Assembly (NCBI GenBank): GCA_003142915.1
Contig: PLNZ01000233.1
Coordinates: 1 to 15,007 of the forward strand
Direction of reading: 5' to 3'
DNA: 15,007 nucleotides
Source: Ignavibacteriales bacterium
Lineage (GTDB): Bacteria; Bacteroidota; Ignavibacteria; Ignavibacteriales; Ignavibacteriaceae
Under the pieces are notes generated by a model, which was not told the DNA's origin, did not search any database, and saw only the letters and a list, made by a program, of their open reading frames with translations. The translations under genes and the position numbers were made by a program. Below, one piece after another: positions 7,694-15,007 of this stretch. Each line of letters opens with the position of its first letter. Positions within the stretch are counted from its first letter, which is position 1.

Positions 7694-10219
7694 ATGAAAA
7701 ATACACAAGAACAAAAATTTCTAAAAGCTCTTAAAGATGTTTTCATAGGCGCTAAGATTGAAGGTCAGTCCGGTTACGTTAATCTAATGCATATTAAAAA
7801 CAGATACTTTGAAAGTATCTTTCCAATTTTAATGAATGACATTGATGAAAAATTAAAAGGTAATCCGGATTTCCGGGAAGAGTTGTTTGAGAAACTTTAC
7901 TTCTTTTTCTCCCGCTATTTTAATGAAACCGGCAGCATTTATTTTAATTATACTCCGCTTTATCAAAATATTTACGATAAGGTTTATGATCCCAACCGCG
8001 ATGTAATCCTCTTTTGGAAAACTCACATGCTTTACTATGTAAAGAGTGAAGCAATTTATAAATCTATGGCTATCGAAGTTGAAGGCATCAATTTTTATTT
8101 TGATGCTTCTCAAATAGAAAACAAAAAGAATAATGAAAGAAGAGATCTAATATTTGAGTTTAATAAAGTAGAATCTCCCAATAAAAAACAGACAATCTTT
8201 TTCAAAGTAAATTATTCTCAGCGCGGCAGGTTGACTAAAGCAGATGAAATAATAAAAGCTCTCAAAAAAGAAGAAATAAAAAATGTTACGGAAGAAATCC
8301 TTGAACAATCCTTCTCAATATTCAAAAAACAATCCGAAGTAGATTTCTTTATAAATAAGAATGCAAAAGAATTTCTCCGGGAACAGTTCGATTTATATGT
8401 ATATCAGTATATGTTTAAGGAGATAAACCAGTTTGATGAAAAACGCATTAAAGAGTTACAGTCGCTAAAAGAAATTGCCTACAATATAATATCCTTTATA
8501 TCCCAATTTGAAGATGAGCTTGTTAAGATTTGGAATAAGCCGAAATTCCCGTTAAACAGTAATTATGTAATTACGCTTGACCGCTTATCCAAAGATATTG
8601 TAGAAAAAATAATTAAGCATGAAGGTATAAAAGAACAAATTACCGAATGGAAGCAGCTTGGAATTGTTGCTGACAACTTCAAACAAAAAGAAATTATAAA
8701 CAGCCAGATAAATCTTGATGAAAAAGAATTTCTTAAGAAAGAATATAAATTCCTGCCTATTGATACAAAATATTTTAAAAACCTTGAACTTGAAATTCTT
8801 TCAATATTTGATAGTCTTGATGATTCTCTTGATGGGACCTTAATTCATTCGGAAAATTACCAGGCTCTTAATACACTAAAAAGAAAATATAAAGGTACCG
8901 TTAAAACAATTTATATTGACCCGCCTTTTAATCTTGATAGCGGTGATCAATTCACTTATAGAACAAATTACAAGGATGCTAACTGGTTAACTTTACTTGA
9001 AAATAGAATTAGTTTAGCAAAAGATTTTCTAAATTTAGATGGAAGTATTTTCATCCGCTGTGATTACAATGGTAATTATTTAGTTCGTTATTTGCTTAAC
9101 CAATTATTCGGTTTAGAAAACTTTCGTAATGAAATTGTAGTGCGTCGTGCTGAAGAAACGAAAGGTGATCTCAACAAACAATTCCGCGATATGAAATCAA
9201 TGACTGTTAATTATGATAACATTTATTGGTTCTCTTTTAATTATTCTACTCGTTTCAACAAAATAATTAAGCCTACAACGGATAAACAGAAAGCAGCTCA
9301 TTGGCATAGTTTCTGGAAAAGTTTTGATCGTAAAAATATGAGATATGATATTCTTGGAGTAAATCTCAATAAAGGTCAATGGATGTGGGAAAGAGAGCGT
9401 GCATTCAAAGCTCTTTCTAATTATGAATGTTTTCTTGAAGAATCAAAATCTACTGATGAATCTCTCGAAAATTATTGGCTTAGAACAGGCTCCAAACTTG
9501 AATTTATCAATAAAGATGGTGAAGGAATATCGTCAATTAAATATTGGATTCCTCCCCGTGAATTTGTTTTAGCGGATACTAATTGGCTTGATATAAAAGG
9601 TTTTGCAAATACTACTGGATTTAAAACAGAAAATTCAGAAATACTTTTATATAGAATATTTACTAATTTAACTAATGATGAGAATTTTATCCTTGATTTT
9701 TTTTCGGGTAGCGCTACAACTCAAGCAGTAGCCCATAAACTTGGGCGCAAATGGCTTGGTGTAGAAATGGGAGAACATTTCTTCTCTGTTGTTCTTCCGA
9801 GAATGAAGAAAGTTTTCGCTGGTGTTCAATCCGGTATTTCTAAAGAAGTGGATTATAAAGGAGGAGGTTTTTTTAAGTATTATTCACTTGAGCAGTATGA
9901 AGACACTCTTCAGAAAGTTTCATATAAAGACGATGAGCTTTTAATATTCAACGAGAATAAATCTCCTTACGAGCAGTATATTTTTATGCGCGATGATAAG
10001 CTTACGGATAAAGCGATCAAGCTTAATTATAAAGACAAAACAGTAAAAGTAACACTTGATAAATTATACCCGAACATTGATGCTGCCGAAACGCTTTCTC
10101 TTATAACCGGCAGGAAGATAAAAAAGATTACTGAAGAAGAAGTAGAGTTTACCGACGGCACAAAAGAGAGTATTATAAATCCAAACTATCATTTATTAAA
10201 AGAGCTTATTTGGTGGTAG
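7694..10219 (+). CDS. mod: Type III-like DNA adenine methyltransferase (Mod) with long N-terminal extension
   Basis: An 841-residue beta-class N6-adenine DNA methyltransferase. The catalytic motif IV is YIDPPFN (D409-P-P-F412), followed by the family block of W-x-x-L-x-E-R-I and DGSIFIRCD (449-457). The AdoMet motif I comes later (DFFSGSATT, 668-676), then GVEMGEHF (689-696) and the GGGFFKYY element (723-730). Motif IV before motif I, with a target-recognition region between them (about 480-660), is the beta order used by type III Mod subunits. Those are usually near 600-700 residues; here about 370 extra residues precede the catalytic domain. That part is lysine-rich and helical, with no motif I recognise. 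The protein should methylate adenine in an asymmetric site and give Res its specificity. rhuM begins 2 bases after the stop. No Shine-Dalgarno sequence is evident at the ATG. Confidence 0.93.
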   Translation: MKNTQEQKFLKALKDVFIGAKIEGQSGYVNLMHIKNRYFESIFPILMNDIDEKLKGNPDFREELFEKLYFFFSRYFNETGSIYFNYTPLYQNIYDKVYDPNRDVILFWKTHMLYYVKSEAIYKSMAIEVEGINFYFDASQIENKKNNERRDLIFEFNKVESPNKKQTIFFKVNYSQRGRLTKADEIIKALKKEEIKNVTEEILEQSFSIFKKQSEVDFFINKNAKEFLREQFDLYVYQYMFKEINQFDEKRIKELQSLKEIAYNIISFISQFEDELVKIWNKPKFPLNSNYVITLDRLSKDIVEKIIKHEGIKEQITEWKQLGIVADNFKQKEIINSQINLDEKEFLKKEYKFLPIDTKYFKNLELEILSIFDSLDDSLDGTLIHSENYQALNTLKRKYKGTVKTIYIDPPFNLDSGDQFTYRTNYKDANWLTLLENRISLAKDFLNLDGSIFIRCDYNGNYLVRYLLNQLFGLENFRNEIVVRRAEETKGDLNKQFRDMKSMTVNYDNIYWFSFNYSTRFNKIIKPTTDKQKAAHWHSFWKSFDRKNMRYDILGVNLNKGQWMWERERAFKALSNYECFLEESKSTDESLENYWLRTGSKLEFINKDGEGISSIKYWIPPREFVLADTNWLDIKGFANTTGFKTENSEILLYRIFTNLTNDENFILDFFSGSATTQAVAHKLGRKWLGVEMGEHFFSVVLPRMKKVFAGVQSGISKEVDYKGGGFFKYYSLEQYEDTLQKVSYKDDELLIFNENKSPYEQYIFMRDDKLTDKAIKLNYKDKTVKVTLDKLYPNIDAAETLSLITGRKIKKITEEEVEFTDGTKESIINPNYHLLKELIWW

Positions 10220-10221
10220 AA

Positions 10222-11223
10222 ATGGCTGGGACAAAATCAGAAATAATTTTATATCAATCCGAAGACGGGCAAACTAAAATTGATGTCCGTTTGGAAAATG
10301 ATACAGTTTGGCTTAACCAAATGCAGATGGCGGAACTATTTCAAACTACCAAGCAAAATATCAGTCTTCATATTAACAACATATTCCATGAGGGCGAATT
10401 AACACAAGAATCAGTTGTCAAGGAATACTTGACAACTGCCCAGGATGGAAAAAATTACCTCACTAAATTCTATAACCTTGACGTAATAATTTCCACCGGT
10501 TATCGTGTAAAATCAAACCGCGGTACACAATTCCGTATTTGGGCAACACAGCGTTTAAGAGAATATCTTATAAAAGGATTCGTTTTGGACGATGAACGCT
10601 TAAAAGAAGCAAGGAATGATTACTTTGATGAACTATTAGAACGTGTCCGGGATATCCGTACTTCAGAAAAGATTTTCTATCGCAAAGTAACTGATATTTA
10701 TGCCACCAGCATTGATTATGATCCGGGCTCGGAAATGACGCAGAAATTTTTCGCTGCCGTCCAAAATAAATTTCATTATGCTATCCATGGTCACACAGCG
10801 TCGGAATTAATAGCCGAACGAGCCGATTCACATAAACTAAATATGGGCTTAACTTCCTGGAAAGGCGCAAAAATTAGAAAATCCGATGTTACTATTGCAA
10901 AAAATTATCTTTCGGAAAATGAAATAAAGCAGCTTAATCTTATAGTCGATCAATATTTATCTTTTGCCGAATTTCAAGCGCTTCAAAGGAAGCCTATGTC
11001 TATGAAAGATTGGATAAAAAAACTTAATGATTTTTTAACAATCAATGAACGCGAAATTTTATCTAATACCGGCAGAATTCAAAAAGAATTAGGCGGGGAT
11101 ATTGCCTTGCGCGAGTTTGATAAGTACAGGGAAATTCAAAAGCAAAAAGAACTTGAAAATCCATCAAGCGATTTTGATAAAGCGGTTAAAAAAATAACTG
11201 AAGGCAAAAAGAAGAAAAAATAA
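10222..11223 (+). CDS. rhuM: RhuM-family protein between mod and res
   Basis: A 333-residue member of the RhuM (COG3943) family. I place the start at ATG 10222 rather than TTG 10210: it yields the family-like N-terminus (SEIILYQSEDGQTKIDVRLE), lies 2 bases after the mod stop, and has a GGTGG sequence just upstream. Residues about 28-62 (TVWLNQMQMAELF, then TTKQNISLHINNIF) resemble a helix-turn-helix. The C-terminal half holds the family blocks HYAIHGHTASELI (185-197), TSWKG (211-215) and RKPMSMKDW (256-264). The last 20 residues are strongly basic. RhuM was named from a Salmonella pathogenicity island and its molecular function is not established; homologues are often found beside restriction genes. 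A regulatory or accessory role in this locus is inference. A long perfect inverted repeat lies inside the coding region (10412-10438). Confidence 0.9.
   Translation: MAGTKSEIILYQSEDGQTKIDVRLENDTVWLNQMQMAELFQTTKQNISLHINNIFHEGELTQESVVKEYLTTAQDGKNYLTKFYNLDVIISTGYRVKSNRGTQFRIWATQRLREYLIKGFVLDDERLKEARNDYFDELLERVRDIRTSEKIFYRKVTDIYATSIDYDPGSEMTQKFFAAVQNKFHYAIHGHTASELIAERADSHKLNMGLTSWKGAKIRKSDVTIAKNYLSENEIKQLNLIVDQYLSFAEFQALQRKPMSMKDWIKKLNDFLTINEREILSNTGRIQKELGGDIALREFDKYREIQKQKELENPSSDFDKAVKKITEGKKKKK
10412..10438. repeat. Perfect inverted repeat, 11-bp arms, inside rhuM
   Basis: CAGTTGTCAAG (10412-10422) and CTTGACAACTG (10428-10438) are perfect reverse complements around a 5-base spacer, GAATA. 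It encodes about residues 64-72 of RhuM (SVVKEYLTT). As DNA it has the form of an operator for a dimeric regulator. As RNA it would form a stable 11-bp hairpin just after the predicted helix-turn-helix codons. No T tract follows, so it is not a terminator. Confidence 0.8.
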
Positions 11224-11242
11224 TTATCTATTAACTTAATTT

Positions 11243-11268
11243 TCATTTTGTGAGTCACAACGAAATGA
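11243..11268. promoter_or_regulatory. Candidate operator palindrome in the rhuM-res gap
   Basis: TTGTGA-G-TCACAA (11248-11260) is a perfect 13-base palindrome in the 79-base gap between rhuM and res. Imperfect outer arms continue it: TCATT at 11243-11247 and AATGA at 11264-11268. It resembles the half-sites of CRP/FNR-type or other dimeric regulators, but the 1-base centre is shorter than a standard CRP site. It lies 35-60 bases before the res start, where it could control an internal res promoter or act as an RNA hairpin. No binding protein can be named. Confidence 0.45.
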
Positions 11269-11302
11269 TAAAATTATTTGCAAATGCACAATATTTATTT
11301 TA

Positions 11303-14128
11303 ATGTCTAAACTCATTCTTGAAGATATAATTTCATCCCGTAAAATTGAGGATTTGCCTTTAACATGGTTAAATTTCGATTTTTCTTCCTTCTCTTCGTC
11401 TAAAACTCTTTACGATTATCAAATTAAAGCTTTGCAAAGCGCCGCTAAACTTCTTCATCTTTTTTATGAAGAAAGTAAAGATTTTTCCGCTTCTGAAAAC
11501 CAAAATGCAAACTCTTTACGCAGACAATATTTATTAGCTCTCTTTCTAAACAATAACTTTGATGAAAATAAATTTTCTGTCGGCTTTGAAAACAAAAATA
11601 TTTTCAATATATATTCTAATTACTACAAAGCAGAAAACGATAAAATACTTTTCGGAAATTTTATAAACCGCTGCTCTTTTTGGATGGCAACAGGTTCCGG
11701 TAAAAGTTTATTAATTGTTAAACTCATAGTTCTTCTAAATTCCCTTATTAATCAAAATGAAATTCCGGCTAACGATATTTTAATCTTAGCGCCCCGTGAA
11801 GATTTGCTTGAACAGCTTAAAGAATTAATTGAAGAATATAATTCTTCCGCCGGAAATCACCGCATTAATCTGTACAGTCTTAAAGACTATGCAAGAGTAA
11901 AGAATGAAAATTTTTCTTTTTATGATGAAATCTCAGTGTTTTATTATCGTTCCGATAATATTAGCGATGAGCAAAAAGACGTCCAGATTGATTATCGAAA
12001 TTATGAAAACAACGGCAATTGGTATATTCTTTTAGATGAAGCGCACAAAGGCGGCAAAGAAGATTCCAAACGTCAATCCTATTATAGTATCCTTTCAAGA
12101 AATGGATTCCTTTTTAATTTTTCTGCTACTTTTACCGATGAATGGGATTTAGCAACAACGGTTTTTAATTTTAATTTAGAAAAATTTATTACGGAAGGTT
12201 ACGGAAAACATCTTTATGTAAGCGGCGAAGAGTACATTTCCTTCCGCACATCCGGGAATTCCCGAAATTTAAGTAACGGGAATGATTACACACAAGAAGA
12301 AAAAGAAAAGATCGTAATCAAATCCCTTCTTACGCTTGCATATTGTAAGGAATATGCCCGCAAAGCACATCGCAAAGATAAAACTGCTTATCATTCACCT
12401 TTAATGCTTACCCTTGTAAATTCAGTTAATACAGAAGAATCAGACCTCCTTATTTTCTTCAACGTGTTGGTAAAGTTTGCCCGTGGTCAAATTTCAATAT
12501 CAATCTTTAATCAAGCAAAAGCTGAATTATTAAAAGAATTAAAAAATAAGAATGCATATATTTTTGAAGAAGGCTCACACACATTACCGCTTGATTCATT
12601 ATTACAATTAAACATTGGAGATGTTCTTAAATATGTTTTCAATTCTAGTGGTTATGGTGAAATCGAAGTAACTACAAATTCATCCTCAAAAGAATTAGCA
12701 TTTAAACTCCAGGTATCGGAAAAACCTTTTGCCCTAATAAAGATAGGTGATATTTCCGAATGGATTAAAAACAAATTGAACGGTTATGAGTTTACAAAAA
12801 CTTACGATGATGACAGCTATTTCCGAAAGCTTAACGATAATCCCCAAATAAATATTTTAATGGGTTCCCGTGCCTTTTATGAAGGCTGGGATTCGAACCG
12901 TCCTAATGTTATTAATTACATTAATATAGGCACATCTACAGACGCGCAGAAATTTATTTTGCAGTCATTGGGCAGAGGCGTAAGAATATCACCTTATCCA
13001 AATAAACGTATGCGGCTTATTAATCTTAGGAATTCTAATCAGCTTGAGCAGTTAGAATACGATAAGTTAAAAGATGCCGCCGATACATTAGAATCTCTTT
13101 TTATTTTCGGCACAAATAAATCTGCAATTCAAAAAGTAGTTGAAACCGTAAAAAGAGATAGTTCATCTTCATTAGGGCAAACAATCATTGAACTTTCTAA
13201 AAACGAAAAAATATTTGATTTACTGATTCCTGTATATGATTCAAAATCTTTTCATATCGAAGAGCTTCCGACTTTTCATATTGCCGGTTCATCAAAAGAT
13301 AAATTATCAAAGTATTTGGCAACAGTCAATGATAACGTCCTCTTATTTACTACATCGGCAAATTTAAAAGATTTATCTCTTCTGCGTAATTCGGTCGAAT
13401 CCGGTAGAAATATTTCTATTGATGAATCGAAAAAATTTAATGAGATAAACATAGCGGTAAATCGTTTTTCCTTTCATATTAATTCCAAAAGGAAATACTT
13501 AAAAGAATTTAAGAAACTCGAAGAAGAAATAATTCATTTCAGAAAGATTACGGTTGCAAATGGTGTAAATGTTGAATCACTGTTGAAAGTAATTAAAGAA
13601 TCTTTGGATTCTCTAAACAACAATTCTTCAAGAATAATAAAATTATTAGATGAAGATTATAAAGCGAATAAAATCAGCGAGCCTGAATTCAAGAACGCTG
13701 TATCTAAACTTGAAATTAAAAGTGAATATTCTTTTGGTGATTTAAAAATACAAAATATTCTCGATCACTATTATTTGCCTGTTTTAACTTCGGATATTAA
13801 ATTATCTCAATTCAAACATATTATAGATGAGCCGAGTGAATTTGATTTTCTTCAAAAATTATCCGGTTTTGTTAAGAGTAATGAATATGTATTAAAACAA
13901 AAATACGATTGGTGGATGTTCAGCAAAATAGATGAATCACTTGATAAAATATTTATTCCATATTCAGACGGCGATATAGAAAAATCATTTTTCCCCGATT
14001 TTATTTTTTGGTTAAATAAGGGTAAGGATTACAAAATAATATTTATAGATCCCAAAGGTACGGCGCATGCAGCTTACCAGCTTAAAGCTGATGGTTTTGA
14101 AAAAATATTTAATAATAAGTTATATTAA
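11303..14128 (+). CDS. res: Type III restriction enzyme Res subunit, C-terminus interrupted by TAA
   Basis: A 941-residue SF2 helicase-nuclease. Motif I is ATGSGKS (129-135, Lys134), motif II is DEAH (245-248), motif III is SAT (274-276), motif V is in the region SRAFYEGWD (522-530), and motif VI is QSLGRGVRI (554-562). The C-terminal nuclease has PDF (898-900) followed by IDPKG (915-919), giving a PD-(D/E)xK-type site of Asp899, Asp916 and Lys918. With Mod it should translocate on and cut unmodified DNA. The frame stops at TAA 14126-14128 shortly after the nuclease motif, yet family-like codons continue in frame to 14239, so the natural C-terminus seems lost or read through. The helicase and catalytic residues are upstream of the stop, so partial function is possible. 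The ATG start lacks a Shine-Dalgarno sequence; the gene begins 79 bases after rhuM. Confidence 0.92.
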   Translation: MSKLILEDIISSRKIEDLPLTWLNFDFSSFSSSKTLYDYQIKALQSAAKLLHLFYEESKDFSASENQNANSLRRQYLLALFLNNNFDENKFSVGFENKNIFNIYSNYYKAENDKILFGNFINRCSFWMATGSGKSLLIVKLIVLLNSLINQNEIPANDILILAPREDLLEQLKELIEEYNSSAGNHRINLYSLKDYARVKNENFSFYDEISVFYYRSDNISDEQKDVQIDYRNYENNGNWYILLDEAHKGGKEDSKRQSYYSILSRNGFLFNFSATFTDEWDLATTVFNFNLEKFITEGYGKHLYVSGEEYISFRTSGNSRNLSNGNDYTQEEKEKIVIKSLLTLAYCKEYARKAHRKDKTAYHSPLMLTLVNSVNTEESDLLIFFNVLVKFARGQISISIFNQAKAELLKELKNKNAYIFEEGSHTLPLDSLLQLNIGDVLKYVFNSSGYGEIEVTTNSSSKELAFKLQVSEKPFALIKIGDISEWIKNKLNGYEFTKTYDDDSYFRKLNDNPQINILMGSRAFYEGWDSNRPNVINYINIGTSTDAQKFILQSLGRGVRISPYPNKRMRLINLRNSNQLEQLEYDKLKDAADTLESLFIFGTNKSAIQKVVETVKRDSSSSLGQTIIELSKNEKIFDLLIPVYDSKSFHIEELPTFHIAGSSKDKLSKYLATVNDNVLLFTTSANLKDLSLLRNSVESGRNISIDESKKFNEINIAVNRFSFHINSKRKYLKEFKKLEEEIIHFRKITVANGVNVESLLKVIKESLDSLNNNSSRIIKLLDEDYKANKISEPEFKNAVSKLEIKSEYSFGDLKIQNILDHYYLPVLTSDIKLSQFKHIIDEPSEFDFLQKLSGFVKSNEYVLKQKYDWWMFSKIDESLDKIFIPYSDGDIEKSFFPDFIFWLNKGKDYKIIFIDPKGTAHAAYQLKADGFEKIFNNKLY

Positions 14129-14239
14129 TATTCAGGTTATGATATAAATGTATCATTAAAATTCTATACCGAAAAACATGATTGCCCGACCGGTCGTTAT
14201 GAAGAATATTGGATTAACAATCCATCCCGGATATTTTAA
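14129..14239 (+). pseudogene. res: Detached in-frame C-terminal end of res
   Basis: In the same frame as res, directly after its TAA (14126-14128), 36 sense codons lead to a second TAA at 14237-14239. They read as normal protein: a beta-strand-like DINVSLKFYTE, then YEEYWINN and a final RIF. A strand ending in a T-E/D and a late Y-x-x-Y-W block before an IF end is what I recall from the extreme C-terminus of Res-type proteins after the nuclease domain. There is no ATG start of its own with a ribosome site. Full res would then span 11303-14239 (978 residue positions). A single base change, or a sequencing error, at 14126-14128 would explain it. Confidence 0.7.
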
Positions 14240-14351
14240 TTATTTTACTAATATTGATAAAAAATAATGGGGTTTATAGGAAAAGCTTAAACTAATATTT
14301 CTTGCAATTTATCTTAATCGAACTACTGTAAAATTGAAACAATGTTATGTA

Positions 14352-14376
14352 TAGGTCAGCCTGCCAAGCTGACCTA
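14352..14376. repeat. REP-like hairpin, 9-bp perfect arms
   Basis: TAGGTCAGC (14352-14360) and GCTGACCTA (14368-14376) form a perfect stem around a 7-base loop, CTGCCAA. It is markedly more GC-rich than the AT-rich surroundings. No T tract follows on either side, so it is not a standard terminator, though it could protect or end the res transcript. The form fits an intergenic REP-type repeat unit, which needs other copies in the genome to confirm. Confidence 0.6.
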
Positions 14377-14408
14377 CTTAATAAAATATAATAGCGATTG
14401 CTAATTAA

Positions 14409-14436
14409 TTGACTAATAACTAAGTTCTGATATATT
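14409..14436 (+). promoter_or_regulatory. Sigma70-type promoter for the coiled-coil gene
   Basis: TTGACT (14409-14414) and TATATT (14431-14436) are separated by 16 bases, and TG one base before the -10 makes it an extended -10 form. Transcription would start near 14443, giving a leader of about 80 bases before ATG 14522. Each hexamer differs from consensus at one position. AT-rich DNA produces chance matches, and some Bacteroidota use different promoter rules. Confidence 0.45.
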
Positions 14437-14521
14437 AAAAAAAAACTTAAGCCCGGACCACCACTTTAGCTGCATATTTAAGTTGTTTGATGAATTTTGT
14501 TTATAACAATGGAGCTTACTT

Positions 14522-15007
14522 ATGAAACTTTTCAATTCTAAAGAACTTGAAGAGCTAAGAAAAGAAAACGATGAGCTGAAGACAAAAATTCAGCGCGTGT
14601 ATGAGAAGGAAGAATCAGCGCAAAATCTTGAAAAAGTTCTGAAAAAATTAAGAGCCGAAATTGTTTTGCTTAATGAACGGAAAATAAGTATAATTCGCGA
14701 AATTGACGCTCTCGGCGTACAGGAACAGCAAAAAAGAAATCAGATGATTGAAATCGATCAAAAGATTTCGCATCTAAAAGAAATGCGAGATCAATTGCAG
14801 AATACTATTCTTTCCTATAGTGATCAAATTCAGGATCTGGAATCGGCTATAGGGGAACGGAATGAATATGTTGATGTCTCCCGCAATGAAAGCACGCCGG
14901 ATTCAAATACCGGAAAATATATCGAAGAAACTAAACAAAAAATTTCCGAATTGAATGAGGAAGAGGCAAACCTGCTTGAAAGGCTTAATCACAAGAACCG
15001 GGAAATC
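14522..15007 (+). CDS. Coiled-coil protein, cut by the window end
   Basis: The frame opens at ATG 14522 and is still open at the window end (162 codons seen). GGAG at 14511-14514, 7 bases before the ATG, is the clearest Shine-Dalgarno sequence in the window, and a sigma70-like promoter lies upstream. The visible part is almost all charged helix, rich in Glu, Lys, Gln and Leu. Heptad-like runs occur at about residues 5-60 and 65-108, then a break near 115-130 (with Pro, Gly and Ser), and a further helix. It begins MKLFNSKELEELRKEN, with no signal peptide or membrane segment. I do not recognise the family; a C-terminal domain may lie beyond the window. Its own promoter and the hairpin before it suggest it is not part of the restriction operon. 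Confidence 0.85.
   Translation, partial: MKLFNSKELEELRKENDELKTKIQRVYEKEESAQNLEKVLKKLRAEIVLLNERKISIIREIDALGVQEQQKRNQMIEIDQKISHLKEMRDQLQNTILSYSDQIQDLESAIGERNEYVDVSRNESTPDSNTGKYIEETKQKISELNEEEANLLERLNHKNREI

Noticed and set aside
9695..9721. Motif I of Mod reads FSGSATT instead of FxGSGTT
   Set aside because: Ala at this position is common in type III-like Mod proteins, so it is not evidence of an inactive enzyme.
9857..9864. AAAGGAGG, a perfect Shine-Dalgarno sequence inside mod
   Set aside because: No start codon follows at a suitable distance, and the bases encode the conserved Gly-Gly-Gly element of the methyltransferase.
10210..10221. TTG at 10210 as the start of rhuM, overlapping mod
   Set aside because: The ATG at 10222 gives the family-like N-terminus, and the four extra residues (MVVE) are not supported.
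14444..14484. AACTTAA and TTAAGTT inverted copies 27 bases apart before the coiled-coil gene
   Set aside because: Seven A-T-rich bases at this distance are expected by chance, and no other structure supports a function.
1..15007. Search for CRISPR arrays, tRNA, rRNA and insertion sequences
   Set aside because: No spaced direct-repeat array, cloverleaf, rRNA segment or transposase was seen by eye on either strand.

Overview
The window is AT-rich and carries its identifiable genes on the + strand. It looks like a Gram-negative chromosome of the Bacteroidota/Chlorobiota/Ignavibacteriota (FCB) type. The reasons are AT-rich coding with mostly no recognisable Shine-Dalgarno sequence, an exported protein with an apparent outer-membrane beta-barrel end, soluble multi-domain histidine kinases, and a TPR protein in a signalling cluster. 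This placement is inference from style; there is no marker gene.

Layout. (1) 1-149: tail of an upstream transcription unit with a clear intrinsic terminator (81-114). (2) 150-4368: a large exported protein (gluzincin-type zinc metallopeptidase-like domain, beta-propeller, probable outer-membrane barrel) followed after 19 bases by a cytoplasmic TPR protein. (3) 4504-7546: a tightly coupled three-gene unit joined by TAATG and ATGA overlaps. It encodes a GAF sensor protein with a histidine-kinase ATPase domain whose phosphoacceptor His appears replaced by Asp, an intact PAS histidine kinase, and a membrane PAP2/sphingomyelin-synthase-like enzyme. No response regulator is present. (4) 7694-14239: a type III-like restriction-modification locus with gene order mod, rhuM, res. 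The Mod has a long N-terminal extension of about 370 residues. RhuM starts 2 bases after mod ends. The res frame is interrupted by a TAA near its 3' end, and 36 more family-like codons follow in the same frame. (5) 14240-14521: non-coding, with a perfect 9-bp-arm hairpin that resembles a REP unit and a good sigma70-type promoter. (6) 14522-end: a coiled-coil protein cut by the window edge, with the clearest Shine-Dalgarno sequence in the window.

How the genes work together. The mod-rhuM-res block reads as one accessory defence module: Mod should methylate adenine at a recognition site, and Mod plus Res should translocate on and cleave unmodified DNA. RhuM has no established biochemical role, but its wHTH-like N-terminus makes a regulatory or accessory role possible. 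The kinase pair and the lipid enzyme form a separate candidate signalling/lipid unit. The most notable signals are the interrupted res, the 11-bp-arm perfect inverted repeat inside rhuM, a palindrome in the rhuM-res gap, and the Asp-for-His kinase coupled to an intact kinase and a lipid-headgroup enzyme.
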